Notes: generated by a model from the sequence alone, not told the origin. A stretch of DNA of 64,000 nucleotides from Dipteronia dyeriana (GCA_032871835.1 CM065296.1:119112146-119176145), one strand, 5' to 3'. Shown: positions 24,027-36,394, numbered from the stretch's first letter. A program made the numbers and translations.

Positions 24027-25088
24027 ATGGTGTATGAAGCAGACCGTCAAGGTAGAGACATGGCATTTTATGAGACGGAGGATGTCCGAGCCCTAAGTTT
24101 TCAAAGAGGAAGAAATGATCCATATTCTAACTCTTACGATCCGGGGTGGCATAACCATTCCAACTTTTCATGGTCCGACCCAAACAACATTTTGAATAAC
24201 CAAACTCAGAACTACCAAGGCCAAGGGTTAAGTGGGCAGCAATGGGACAACTCTGGTAATCGAGATGTGACGTCATATCAGCCTAGGAAGAGTCCTTTGG
24301 AGGACATTGTGACTACCCTTGCTCAAAGTTCACAACAGATAGATCAGAGCTTGAATAATTTCATTCAAGCAACCGGCCAAAGGTTCGCCAACTTAGAGGC
24401 ATCGGTGAAGAGGTTGGTGACATAATCTGGGTAAGTAGCTTACACACTTCACGGGAATGAGCCGGGTAGACTTCCTAGCCAGTCAGAACAAGCTAAAGCA
24501 ATGACAATTCTGAGGAGTGCCCAAGTGTTAGACACCGGAGATTCTAATGGAGAGCCTAAAAGGAAAAAGGCTAAGGATTTGGAGGAAGAAACTGGGGGAA
24601 GAACTTTAGAAGAAGAGGAGGAAGAGGTAGTAGTGGAGAATGTGCCCGAGAAGACATCCATACTACATAAGTCACCCGATCCCTACATCTCACCGGTTCC
24701 ATTTTTGGGAAGGTTGAAGAAAGTCACTAGCTTAGTTGATTACCTTGTTGTGGGTACACTTTAGGCAGAAAACTATTCTAGGAGTCCAATTGAGTATTTA
24801 AATGAAATCCTAATGCTTTTTGATGATAAATGTGAGGAAAGTGGTCAAATTGGTGATCTATGTGACAAACAAGCAATGTTGGACATTATTGAGCTTGTGA
24901 GCAAAAACACTGACTTGATGAAGAGGATGGAAATCCTAGAAAAGGAAAGAGATGAAGCAATCAAAAGGGCGGAAGATCTTGCTAGGCTAGTAAAAAAGCA
25001 AGAAGAAAACTTTACCCGAAGCACTCGAAAGATGCAATGGCAAATTGAACAAAAGGATAAGGAAATCAATGCCATCAAGGAGGAGTGA
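24027..25088 (+). pseudogene. Athila-like gag fragments with a coiled coil
   Basis: From the ATG at 24027 a 132-codon piece carries the repeat-rich gag segment (NDPYSNSYDPGWHNHSNFSW, then Gln/Asn-rich), ending at a stop near 24425. A second frame (24501-24764) has ILRSAQVLD and an acidic stretch, and a third (24813-25088) is a strongly charged coiled coil (MKRMEILEKERDEAIKRAEDLARL). The capsid core and zinc knuckle expected of gag are absent. The coiled-coil tail is not something I recognise from Athila gag and may derive from another source. Confidence 0.6.
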
Positions 25089-25099
25089 AGACAGCCAGC

Positions 25100-25956
25100 G
25101 GTGGGAGTCGGGTATGCGGACAAAGATTTCGTAATTTCAAGGCAGTCTTTCACCCAAAGAATTCCTCGATTGACTCGGATTCATGGAGGAGATCTTGAAG
25201 TTTAAAATTGTGTCGACGAATGCAAGGGTAACCTTGGTAGCAACTCAAGCTCATACAGACTCGAATGAGAAAATAAAAAATCAAATATTAGGATAAGGTG
25301 GTCTGTAAATTGCGCTCTGAATTGTTGCCCTATAATTTTTAGAAGTTAATGTATCAGAAGTTGCAAAATTTTTGACAAGGTTCATGGTCGGTTGATGACT
25401 ATACAATGAAATTCTGCAAATTGTTCGTACGCAACGACATCTAAGAAACTCAAGATCAAATAGTGTCCAGATATTGTGGAGGATTATGAGCACAAATCCA
25501 AGAGATGGTGAACCTTTTTGACCCGATCATCGTGTCTGAAGCTCATCAGAGGGCTGTGCAAATAGAGAAAACAGTGACATGATGAGGAGGGGATAGACTG
25601 TTGTCTTATAACAGTGATGGTGTGATAGGAAGACTTGGAGGCAGCAACAACAATGCCACCAGCCAACCAGCAGCAGTGACACTCAGCGAACCTTCACCAC
25701 TTCGAACCAGCCTAGGAAAACAAGTGGATTTAAATGTTTTAGTTGTGGAGAAATGGGTCACCGACAGTCCGAGTGTAAAAGACTTGGCAAGAAAGTCTTG
25801 TTTGCCCAGAGAGATGAGGATGAAGAAGAAGAGGTCGACGTTGGAGAGGAGCTGCAATTTGATAAAGAAAAAATGGTTAATGAAGATTGGGTGGAAGGTG
25901 ATGTTGGTCCATTATTAATGGCAGTGTTCGAAAAATCGGAAAAAACGACCGCTTAG
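25100..25956 (+). pseudogene. Gypsy gag remnant with CCHC zinc knuckle
   Basis: A separate decayed gag: Arg-free, Ser/Thr-rich sequence around 25630-25730, then the nucleocapsid knuckle CFSCGEMGHRQSEC (25735-25776), then a Glu/Asp-rich segment (DEDEEEEVDVGEEL). Frames upstream (25110-25600) are interrupted. It ends near 25920, close to where the LTR fragment at 26058 begins. The family is not resolved beyond gypsy gag. Confidence 0.65.
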
Positions 25957-26057
25957 ACGCTGCTTCAACGCTAGGCGGACGCTTGCCATCTCTTTTTGTC
26001 TAAATCTGCTATATTAGGTGGATGGAAAAAAAATAGTCGATATTGTCGAAAAAATTG

Positions 26058-26736
26058 GTATTGCTATATATTCTTATGACGAGATTATGGGTCGATTTAT
26101 ATGTACATAGAACCCTAATCCTTTTTGTACAAGTAATAAAAGATTCTTGTATTTAATTATGATTGGTTATTTGTTTGGAGTAATCTGTCTTCTTTCCTAT
26201 TTCTGAGATTTGTATAGAGATTGAATGGGACTCTAGTGATATAGTCCAGTTAGGACTTATTTCCTTATAAATGCGCAGTCTTTTTGAAGAAATAAAATTG
26301 TTGTCTGATTTGGAACCTTTTTCCTGTTTGGTATTCTATTCTTCTTGGAATTTTTCTTCGACGCGGATATCTTTGCTTATTTTAACATGATTCTTGGTTC
26401 GTATGCGAGTTATGTGATGGGCTTCTTTATTCGGGTTTCTTCATATCTGTCCCGAGTGGAACACGACGTCAGCTGATCCCGAATGATGTTATCTGTTCCC
26501 GAGTAGAATATGACATCATCTGATCCCGAGTAGAATATGACATCATCTGATCCCGAGTAGAATATGACGTCACCTGATCCCGAGTAGGTTTCGGTGAATA
26601 CTTGCTTTTATACTTACTCTGGTTCCTCTCCTTTGGTGATATCTTGCGAGATATTTTTTTCTGAATGCCTATTCGGATGTCTACCTGGCAATTTTATCCT
26701 ATTTGTCGATGACGTGTACATCTGATAAAATTTACA
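26058..26736 (-). repeat. 3' LTR of the Tat element, truncated
   Basis: 679 bp matching the inner and distal part of the LTR at 43648-44463, ending AAAATTTACA. The first 230 bp of the LTR (in plus reading) are missing: similarity starts abruptly at GTATTGCTATATATTC. GATCCCGAGTAGAATATGAC units are repeated about four times (26470-26590), more than in the other LTR. A purine run AAGGGGG lies at 26753-26747 on the minus strand near its edge and may be the polypurine tract. Confidence 0.85.
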
Positions 26737-27245
26737 TATGATAATACCCCCTTAAAATATTTTTGCTGAATAGGGATTCGTTCCAGGCGAAAGTATTTTA
26801 ATCAAACCTTCAATCTTTTACGTCTCGTTTACGCCAGAGTTAACATCTCATCATAATGATGTGTCTTAATGGTGACCATGTAAATTCAATTTGCCTCACG
26901 CGAAATCTCAATGATTGCGACGTTTTGGAGTCCTGATGGTCTTAGTCAGTTCTTCTCTTAACGAGTGTCTTTTACCGCTTCATTTCTCTATACCATTTAT
27001 GAGAAACGACATGTGCGTCTCCTAATGTGTCGCCTACGTCATCAAATCTATCTTTGATTTTTCCCGCCTCTTGAGGTCCTAGGGTTTTGTGTTATTGTCC
27101 CTTTAAATACTCCACTGAACGGAGTTGCCCTGGTTTATTCTCATACTCAAACCAAAAATTTTCTAACCCAGATTTCTTTGCGCATAAAATCTCTATTCTC
27201 TGTTGAAGTTTATACAGCAAGTTTTTTTACTCAAGGTTAGTTTTA

Positions 27246-28032
27246 ATGGATCCATCTTCTCGTCATCGTCTTTTTACCATAGCCTTCGAAACGCTTGATC
27301 ATGGAGATTTCCAACGGGTTTCTTGCGCTCACAGATTATTGGGGGAAATTCCTCATGACGAACCTCATTTTTCAGATGTTGACGTCTCCGGGCTTTACCC
27401 TTACGTCTGTTTTAGTTCTGAATCATCCAGTTCCATATCATCTAGTTATGAATCTATTGTTTCTGATCATATTGTACCTCTTCGATCCAAGATGAGGAAA
27501 CATTATAGTAAAAGTGAAGCCCATAAGCACAACTCAGGCAGCATTCGGATCAGGGAACAAATTATTGATGAGAAGGACGTTGAAGATGAGTTCAGAAAAT
27601 CGTGTCTCTCTTTTTCTGTCTATCACTCGAGTGGGTATGACGTCGAGCCAAATATGGTCGGGGAAGATGAGATCGGGAAGTATCATGCTCGATTCGACTT
27701 GGATGACTCAGTTACACTGTCTCCGGCTGGTGATAGAGCTGCATGGAACCCTCCCCCGGGCATGGTGGCAATTTATGGGTCTATGATTTGTTGTGGCGTC
27801 ACTCTTCCTCTTTAGCCGTTTATTGCCTGGTTTCTGGCTGAAGCAGGGATAACTCCAGCCCAACTGGCCCCGAACAGCTACAAGATCTTGATGTGCATGT
27901 GGCATATGTGAAGCCGGATGAACCTGTCGCAGCCATCCGCTAGTGAAATCAGTTACTTCTACACACTAAGGCAATCTGGTCTGACAGGGACCTATTTTCT
28001 CATGTCTAATCCACCAGATTGCTGGGTCCCTG
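27246..28032 (+). pseudogene. Tat antisense frame, N-terminal part, Transposase_28-like
   Basis: The ATG at 27246 starts a frame opposite to gag-pol, reading from the 3' LTR inward. An acidic, Ser-rich N-terminus (about 150 residues) precedes a segment (PPGMVAIYGSM, then WFLAEAGITPAQLAPNSYK and LTGTYFLMSNPPDCWVPV) that resembles the 'putative gypsy type transposon' domain (Transposase_28) of plant antisense ORFs. Stops occur at 27813-27815 and near 27909, and a frame change by 27918. The copia LTR begins at 28033 and cuts it. The function in live elements is unknown. The 500 bp between the LTR and this ATG should hold its promoter. Confidence 0.65.
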
Positions 28033-29958
28033 TGTTGGAACCCCAGTACACAGGTCACGCAGCGGAACTAGGTTTTAAAATTTTTATACATATCATATCT
28101 GTATCTGGGACTAGTGAACTTTTGATCGTAATTATTTTTCGGAACTAATACATACAATATGTAAATACAGAAAATTGTAATCAACAAAAATCAGAAGAAG
28201 AAAATCTTACCAACGTTTGGAGGCTCCTTCACTTTTTGATATGCTCCTGTCTGAACCAATCTTACCAACGTTTGGAAACACCTTCACTTTACGATGTGCT
28301 TCTGTCTTAACCACTTGATCTTTCTCGCTATCTCCAGGGACTGGTAACTACGTGTGGGCGCGTCACGATCTCAGAAACTTGAATGGAGGATGTAGAGAGA
28401 ATTGAAGAAACTTTTTCTTCTATGTGTTTCAAAAACACACAAAACATGAAACAATATATATATCTATAGCTTGCTTCGTTTTTCACGAATATATATATAT
28501 ATATAAGTATTTGCATCCTATGCAAAATCTTCTTTTGACTATTGTTTCATGTACACTTTAATTTGCATCCAATGCAATCTCTTGTGTTATTAGTTGATAT
28601 ATATCTTTTAATTATCCTTTTCAAATATATCTAATATATTAAAAGTGATAATAAGTATTTTAAATTTAAACTTAAATTCAAATACTTAGATAAATGATTT
28701 AGTAAAAATAAAATAATCATATTATTTTATCTTCACCTAAATCCATATATCAACTAACACCCTCCAATTAATAGTTAATTAATAATTCATAATTATTAAT
28801 ATAATTAAATAATCTAATTATTTAATTAATTTAACTATTAACATTCATTAATTAAATAATCTCATTATTCAATTAATTCCCAAATATATACATGTCACTT
28901 TTGTAACACAATTAATTGGACAATCCAATTAATTAATCGTGACTCTTGTTACCTAAATCAATCGGGCTAGTAAGGGGACCTAATGAACCCACAGTATTTC
29001 GAGCTCCAATAATCCTCGGAATCATTAATTAAACTCTTTAATTAATATTCCTTGATTATTAACTCCGGTGTTATTCCACTAAAAACCCGAAGTTGTACTC
29101 TCTCAACTGTAAACGCTTTTACATAGACAGATACAACTCGGTGTCCATCGATATAGCTATTACATATGGTGTGATCCTCCACAGTAGTTCATAATTAGAG
29201 CTGGGTCATAATATCCGTTATACCCCTCTAATCATATATATCCTTTAAGTACCATTGATTCTCTAATGAACAATAAATCCTATTTACTCACAGAATTAGG
29301 AGAGTGCTCATATTGTCCAAGCCTCAAATCAACCCTTAAGGGAACTACCATCTATTTCTCACAAGAATGAGTGGATTCCACTATTGTGTACAAACCTTCC
29401 CAGCCACAAGTCAAACCGCAATCACAACATATTGAGTATATTGATCAGAAAATGCATCTGACCTCACCCATGGTATATCAAAGACCACGATCTAACCCGA
29501 AGAAGTCGATAAGACACTCAGGATTAAGATCACCCACATATAGCCATCATTAGTTGATATATATGAATCCCATCGGTAAACAGATCTTAGTGAGAGATTC
29601 GTATAGATCATGGCCCAGTCATATATGATCACATCATACAAGGTGTCTCCATTCTCATATCTTCATATGAATGATTCAGGATAGAATCACCATACATTAC
29701 GAAATGGACCGCAACTATAGATTAACCACAAATAAAGTAACCAGCTTTATTTGCTATCTATGGACTCTTTACTCTTACTGTATCCATCCATATATGACAC
29801 TCGTATACACAGTTCGAGATTACAATTGGCAATCTTGCATGTTAAATTTATGCACAAGTTATATAATAAACAACACAACAAGAATGTATTGAATTTTTCC
29901 TTTTATTTATTTAATAAATCTATTTACAAATTACATCTTTAGGACATAAACCCCAACA
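28033..29958 (-). repeat. 3' LTR of the inner copia element
   Basis: 1,926 bp; in plus reading TGTTGGAACCCCAGTACAC to ATAAACCCCAACA. Its first 150 bp (plus reading) match 34359-34510 almost base for base. A purine tract abuts its right edge. Confidence 0.85.
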
Positions 29959-29972
29959 AACTCCCACTTGCA

Positions 29973-32650
29973 TTAAAGTATGTGAGGCATGTCTCGTAAC
30001 CCTAGACCATCTAGGTGACCCGAAAACACTTTAGCCGGTATGGTCTTCGTAAATGGATGATTGTCTTGTGAGGCTATCTTGGTGACAATCACATCTCTTC
30101 TCTGTACTATCTCTCTAATGAGATGATACTTTCTCTCTATATGCTTCCCTCTTTTGTGGCTTCTTGGTTCTTTAGAATTAGTCATAGCACCACTGTTATC
30201 ACAATAAAGTGTGATGGGTCTATCTAGATCTGGAACAACTTCTAGATCACTCAAGAACTTACGAAGCCAAACAGTCTCTTTAGTAGCTTCACAAGCGGCT
30301 ATATATTCGGCTTCCATGGTGGAGTCAGAAATGTAAGATTCCTTAATACTTCTCCACATAATGGCTTCACCACCCAGGGTGAATACTGATCCAGACGTGG
30401 ATTTCCTAGAATCCATGTCTGACTGAAAATCAGAATCCGTGTATCCTAATGGGATCAAATCCTGCCTAGAATACACTAGCATATAGTCTCTCGTTCTCCA
30501 AAGATACTTGAGAATTGTCTTGACAGCAACCCAATGATCCAATCCTGGGTTGGACTGGTATCTACTGACTACACCCACTGCATAATAGATGTCCGGTCTC
30601 GTGCATAACATAGCATACATGAGACTACCTATTGCTGATGCATAGGGTACACGTCTCATATCCTCAACTTCTTAAGGTGTCTTAGGACACTATTTCTTAA
30701 ACAAATAAACTTCATGCCTAGAAGGTAAATTACCTTTCTTGGAGTTTTGCATAGAAAATCGCACTAGAATCTTGTCGATATATGATGTCTGAAACAGTGC
30801 TATGAGTTTGTTCTTACGATTCCTTAAAAGCTGGATCCCAAGAACATAACTCGCCTCTCCCAAATCTTTCATTTGGAATTGGCTAGCCAGTCAGCCCTTT
30901 ACATCAGACAACACTCCCACATCATTCCCAATGAGTAGGATATCATCTACGTATAGGACCAAGAAAACTACTTTCTTATCAATGATGTGCTTGTAGACAC
31001 AAGGCTCATCGACATTCTGCTCGAAGCCATAGGTTTTGATCACATCATCAAACCTGATGTTCTAAGATCTAAATGCTTGTTTAAGCTTATAAATAAACCT
31101 TTACAGCTTAATACAATATTGGAACGAGGTTTATGGTCACTAATGTAATTGTCCTCAAGAAACGTTGCATTTGTCGATACAAATACTTTGTTATCTTCAG
31201 GACTATAGAAGTGTCCACCTCTAGTTTCGTTGGAGTATCCTACAAACAGGCAGACAACAGATTTGGAGTCTAGCTTTCCAGTTCTATTCTTCAGCACGTG
31301 TGCTGGACACCCCCATATACTGAAATGTCGTAAATTAGCTTTACGACCATTCCATAACTCTTGGGGAGTCTTAGGAACAGATTTGGATGGCACTACATTC
31401 AAAATGTATGCCGTTGTTTGTAACGCATATCCCCAAAAGGAATTTGGTAATGATGAGAAACTAATCATAGATCTCACCATTTCCATTAGGGTTCTAATCA
31501 TACCGAGAGCTGTGAGTTAGAAAACTATCCCATGCTCGACCATGAAGTCTTCAAACTCTTGGTCAATGTACTCACCTCCACGATCTGATCGTAGTGACTT
31601 GATAGTCCTACCTAATTGATTCTCAACTTCAACTCGGAATTCTTTGAACTTTTCAAATGTTTTCGACTTTCGTTGCATAAGGTAGACATATCCGTATCTT
31701 GAGTAGTCATCTATAAAGGTGACATAATACTCATAACCACTCATCGCTTTAACATTCATCGGTCTGTAGACGTCTGTATGTATAAGCTCTAGCGGTTCTT
31801 TAGCTCTAAGCCCTTTTCCAGTAAAATGTCTCTTAGTCATCTTACCTTGCAGACAAGATTCGCAGACAGGTGTCAACCTTTAACTCACTTAAAGGTCTGT
31901 TTTTTATTAGTCTGTCTATCCGGTCAAGGTTGATATGACCAAGCCTTAGATGCCAGAGATACGTGTCATTATCTGGAGAAATCTTATGTCGTTTAGTTTT
32001 TGGTTTTTCAACCTTAAACATTTCGGTGTTTAGCAGTGTAGTATGTATTAACGATCTTAACACATACAAATTGATTTCATTAATTCCTGAACAAATATTC
32101 AGACCATTCTTTCCAATAATAGCAGACTTATTATTAAAAAAATAGAACACGATTGTTCTAACAATTTAGAAACAGAAATCAAATTCCGTGTAAATCCAGG
32201 AATATAAAAAACATTGTTCAATAATAAAAAACTATTATTACAAAAACGTAATCTAATTACGCCCATTGCTCGTGCCAACACGACATCCCCTGACCCCACA
32301 CGTATTGAGAAGGCTTGCTCCTCTAGCTGTGTCCAAGAATCAGTCCATTGTAAAGAAGAACAAACATGGTTAGTGGCCCCCGAATCAACTATCCAGGGTG
32401 AAGAATAATCTTCTACTAAACACGACTCAAGAACAAGTAAATCATATTTACTTTTCTTGGACTTCTTCTTGCTTTGGGGTTTCTTAGGTTTGGGATTACC
32501 CTTCGCTTGTATGCCTCTCGAACATTCCTCTGTAAGCACAAACTTGAGGTCTTTGGTGACCAATATTGCATTAATGTTAAGTTTCCACTAAGTGTAGTTA
32601 TCACTAGTTAATATGTCGTTTACGAGAATTTGAAGTAATGCAGAAGACAT
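29973..32650 (-). pseudogene. Copia gag-pol with internal deletions
   Basis: Translation would start at 32650 (MSSALLQILVNDIL). A stop follows within 25 codons, and the gag reads directly into a Lys-rich stretch and the protease (WIVDSGATNHVC), so most of gag with its zinc knuckle is missing. Then come the pre-integrase motif LWHLRLGHINL, the integrase (IHTDVY and RSDRGGEY with two catalytic aspartates) in a series of frames broken at about 31860 and 31510, a deletion near 31040 that removes the N-terminal half of the RT, the RT active site YVDDI near 30945, and RNase H (STMEAEYIA, 30320-30295) ending at 29973. Confidence 0.88.
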
Positions 32651-32659
32651 TATTGCTGA

Positions 32660-34340
32660 AATAAATAAAACATTCATTCAGTCATTTATTTAAACAAGTG
32701 CGAGTGCTTTGGCATAAATTTAAACATGATGCATGCACATATTTAACGAACTAGAACTACCCTAAAACTAGTTACTATACCACGACAATCCAACATACCA
32801 CAAAGAAGTGCCGCCCTAGGGTCGGTTAAGTCTTTTCATGTTGGACTGAGACATTCTCAATCAAATAATATTCTAGAATAACTCTTATTCCATATCATTC
32901 AACCATCGTTCATTCAATCAGATTTTTAATTAACAAACTTAATCAAAACCTTCGTGAGTGTAACCCACCATTTCAGATCTCACGAGCTTAACTCGAGAAT
33001 TGCCGCCTTAGGGTCGGTCAATCCCGAAATACCCTTAGAAATCCTATCCGTTAGGAAGTCAACCTTGGTATTGACCTTTATGGAAACCCTCTTTAGGAAG
33101 GACGAAAGCAAAACCGTCTCGAGGCCCCACTCAGATCTCACGGTGTTGAACTAATGATGGAGACCGCGGGATATATATGTCATATATCCCTCTCTCACTC
33201 ACTATTTTAAAATTAGGGTTTTCTATTAACCGTTAATGCACCTAGATTCTACAGGATTAAACTACTAACTTTAATCAAGTTATCTAACGCATTAACTAAT
33301 TAGAAACAAATTCTAATTCACTAATAAATTATTAATGATTTTTAACAATTAAAAATCTAATCCATTAGTGAATAATCTAAGCTTTTGTAAACTATTTACT
33401 AATGTCAGATTATTATGTTAGTGTTTACCAAATTTTAACTATTAAAACTCTAACACTTTATTCGGTTCATTTATTATTAGTTAATTAATCATATTAATCC
33501 TAATTACAATAAATGACCCTATTAATCTATCTTATTAAACTCTTTAATAACTAGATTAATATTAATGAGAATTACCAAGTTTTCTAACTATTAAAAACTA
33601 ATCTCATTATTCATAGCCAATTATGTATATTGCCTATTTTAATCACATTAAAAAAATACATAAAATATCAGGTTATGATTCATGTATGACATATCAGATA
33701 TATTTGTGTAGGCACATCTAATTTAAATGACATACGTATGCATGACAATACTTTTATCATCACATAATATACACCATACATGAATTGACCGAGTACTGTA
33801 GATTATTTAACCTAAAAAATTGGAATCTAAAATTACAAAAAAAAAATCCCAAGGCATTTCTTGGACTTCTTGTAATTTCTGAGTCTTCCAGTCTCTTCAG
33901 GTCATTCTGATTTATCTCATGAATTCGAAACGGAAAATCTGCACGGAACGCACAAGGCAACACTTGCCAACGGAACCGTACATGAACAGTACTGCGCGAA
34001 CAGTACCCGGGGAACAGTGGCAATGAACAGTACTTGTGAACAGTGTCGGTGAACAGTACCCACTGTGATAAAACTGTCGTCGCGCACGTTTCCAGTTCTT
34101 CGTTTACAGGTTACAAATATTTTTTTTATTTACAATACAATAATAGTAATAAAAAATATAATAATAAAAAATATATATATACAACCCATAAACCCTAAAT
34201 CCACAGTACCATAAAAATTTACGATCAACCATGTTTAAATTAAACAATTTAATTATAAACATTCATACAATCATAAAGATGGTGCCTACACATTCATACA
34301 TACAGGGGCATCGAAAACAATTTCCTGTTCCGAAAAATAA
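32660..34340 (-). other. Leader of the inner copia element, non-coding
   Basis: About 1.7 kb between the primer-binding site and the gag start, AT-rich, with no gene. CATGAACAGTACTGCG-like GAACAGT units repeat about six times at 33981-34059. Confidence 0.55.
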
Positions 34341-34357
34341 ATTGGCTCTGATACCAA
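34341..34357 (-). promoter_or_regulatory. Primer-binding site of the inner copia element
   Basis: TTGGTATCAGAGCCAAT on the minus strand, two bases from the LTR remnant, matches initiator Met tRNA. Confidence 0.85.
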
Positions 34358-34510
34358 TTGTTGGAACCCCAGTACACCGGTCACATAGCGAAACTAGGTT
34401 TTGAAATTTTTATACATATCATATCTGTATCTGGGACCAGTGAACTTTGGATCGTAATTATTTTTCGGAACTAATACATACAATATATAAATACAGGAAA
34501 TTGTAATCAA

Positions 34511-35227
34511 GTGGAGGTCGAGGAAAGAGCTTCTTTGGCAGAGCAAGTGGAGGTCGAGGAAAGAGCTTCATTGGCAGAGGAGAAGGCTATGTCACTTCAA
34601 AACTTATTATCTTCTACCCAGGAATCGATGCTCAAAGCCGAACAGGAAGCGGAGCAGTCCAAGTCGGCATATGAACAGAAGATCAAAGACTTGGAACGCC
34701 AAGCTTTAACGGTCGAGTCCCTATCCAAAGAGGTCAGTCTGGAACTTGTAGTCCAGGGGGTTGATCGTTTTAAAAGATCCCCTACTTATGACACCCTTCT
34801 CCAATAGGAATTTCAGCGAGAGTTAGTTTCAGCTGGTGAATTTTTTAAGGTCAAGAATCGGGCAACTGAAAAAGCTCGAACCAACTGGGAGCTGTTGATC
34901 AAGAACCACGTGGACCGATCCCTGGAATCTCTTTGGACTCAGATGAAAGAGTGGAGAGCTTATTGCCGCAGTCGAGGCAAAGAGCCCCATTCTATGCATT
35001 TAAAGGTTCCATTAGAGCACTCTTTCTCGACCTTTTATGCCAGTCAGGAACCTGGCGTAAAAGGTTTGGTGCCTGATGTTGGCCCTATCCCTGGAGAAGA
35101 TTACAGCGAATGGATGGATGATTCGATCAATACAATTACTTGGCCTTCAAATGAAAGTCTCCTCCGTTAGTACGAGATGGTGCCCGACCCGAGCATCGGC
35201 AAGAGTTCCAAATCCTCCTCCCAGCCT
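34511..35227 (+). pseudogene. Tat antisense frame, C-terminal coiled-coil part
   Basis: Continues the frame cut at 28033. A 36-bp unit is duplicated in tandem (about 34508-34579), encoding VEVEERASLAE twice, followed by a heptad-like coiled coil rich in Glu, Gln and Lys (SLQNLLSSTQESMLKAEQEA). A stop at 34805-34807 interrupts it, and the homology goes on through WELLIKNHVDRSLESLWTQM to the final stop at 35227. The part between the Transposase_28-like domain and the coiled coil is missing, deleted together with most of the copia 5' LTR. Confidence 0.6.
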
Positions 35228-35399
35228 TAAGTCATTTTTGTAAAAATTCACTTTTGTAAAGATTTTTATCAATGAAAGTCATATTTGTGAACTATTTAAT
35301 TTCAGAGAACCAAGTGGTTTAATCCGACTCATTTACTCAAGAAATTTCACCGAGTACGGAATATCTTATCTAACTTGGTTTTATTATTTGGAGATGCTT

Positions 35400-35760
35400 C
35401 TAACGTCGAGTATCTTAATGAACTGGCTAACGCAATCTCTGTCAAATCTTAAACTGACTACTACAATCTCTTTGTGCCAAGAATCTTATTAAACTGGCTA
35501 ATGCAATCTCTTTGCGCCAAGTGTCTTATTAAACTGGCCAATGCAATCTCTTTGCACTAAGTATCTTATTAAACTGGCTAATGCAATCTCTGTGTGTCAA
35601 GTATCTTATTAAACTGGCTAATGCAATTCTTTTTATGCCAAGTATCTTATTAAACTGGCTATTTTTGTCCGAGTAACTTCATTGAGTATCTTATTAAACT
35701 TGGTTTCGTTACCCAGATTTACTTTCAACGCTAAGTATCTTATTAAACTGGCTTATATTA
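35400..35760. repeat. 40-bp minisatellite, about eight copies
   Basis: The core unit TTATTAAACTGGCTAATGCAATCTCTTTG(T/C)GCCAAGTATC repeats about eight times with increasing divergence at both ends. It lies between pol and the antisense frame, in the 3' untranslated zone of the Tat element, where variable tandem arrays are known in this lineage. Confidence 0.85.
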
Positions 35761-36318
35761 ACCGAGCCATCTTGAAACAAACGAGTAGATTTACTTGTAT
35801 TTCATACTCGGGTTATTGCCCAAACATTACATCAAGGCTCACCATGATCATATGTTCGAGTCCTCACACATTACCAAGGACGTCTCCCCAGTTTTCTGTG
35901 TAAGGGTTTACCGAATCATTAAGCTTTTCGAACTGCTTAACACAGCTGCGCATTTCACCTGAATTTTTTCTGGCAGCACCCCTATCCGTTCTCCAGAATC
36001 TGGTGCATCGGGTTTGCCTTTTTGCTAAGGTCGACTGACCTTGCTCAGTTGGCATGCTCCTTCGAGCTTCTCCGCCCATTCAGGAAGCAATGGTCCTGAG
36101 TATTCTATTTGCATGTTCTTATTATCATGCTCATCTTTCATAAATTCTTAATATCATATGCTTTATTTTTCGTAAATCCCGAGTTTGATTTTTATTTATA
36201 ACTGTAAAACCAACAATGATTTAAATTCCAAAGCTAATAATTGATCTGACTAAAATTGTCCTAACAAAAAAGGAAACAAAATTTTAAGGATAGAAAATCT
36301 TCAGGTATTGGACGTTGC
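35761..36318. other. Spacer between antisense frame and pol, no gene seen
   Basis: Non-coding in both directions apart from short shadow frames. It is the region where transcripts from the two opposite coding units of the Tat element would converge. Confidence 0.5.
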
Positions 36319-36390
36319 ATGGTCGGGGTAAGACCCATTCATCTGGTCGGGGTAAGACCCTTTCATCTGGTCGGGGTAAGACCCCTCTAT
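36319..36390 (-). repeat. Three-copy 24-bp tandem repeat at the end of pol
   Basis: TGGTCGGGGTAAGACCC(A/T/C)TTCATC-type units occur three times. On the minus strand they fall just after the integrase frame stops at 36395 and, in another frame, would encode repeats of GSYPDQMK. Confidence 0.8.
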
Positions 36391-36394
36391 CTGG

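Larger units (their letters stand above)
22574..25088 (+). mobile_element. Athila-like gypsy remnant (LTR, PBS, gag pieces)
   Basis: One LTR (22574-23854, TGATAACACTAG to TTGCAATCA) is followed by a primer-binding site and decayed gag sequence; the rest of pol and the 3' LTR are missing. The primer type and the gag motif DPGWHNHSNFSW fit the Athila branch of Ty3/gypsy. Confidence 0.7.
28033..34510 (-). mobile_element. Ty1/copia retrotransposon inserted in the Tat antisense frame
   Basis: On the minus strand: remnant of the 5' LTR (34510-34359), primer-binding site (34357-34341), long leader, fused and deleted gag, protease, integrase, partial RT, RNase H, polypurine tract (CAAGTGGGAGTT) and a full 3' LTR (29958-28033). 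The 5' LTR keeps only 152 of about 1,926 bp, so a deletion took most of it together with the middle of the antisense frame. Gag and RT also have internal deletions, so the copy is dead. Confidence 0.9.

Noticed and set aside
35400..35760. Regular 40-bp repeats considered as a CRISPR array
   Set aside because: The repeats are contiguous without spacers, degenerate, and lie in a plant retroelement; this is a minisatellite.
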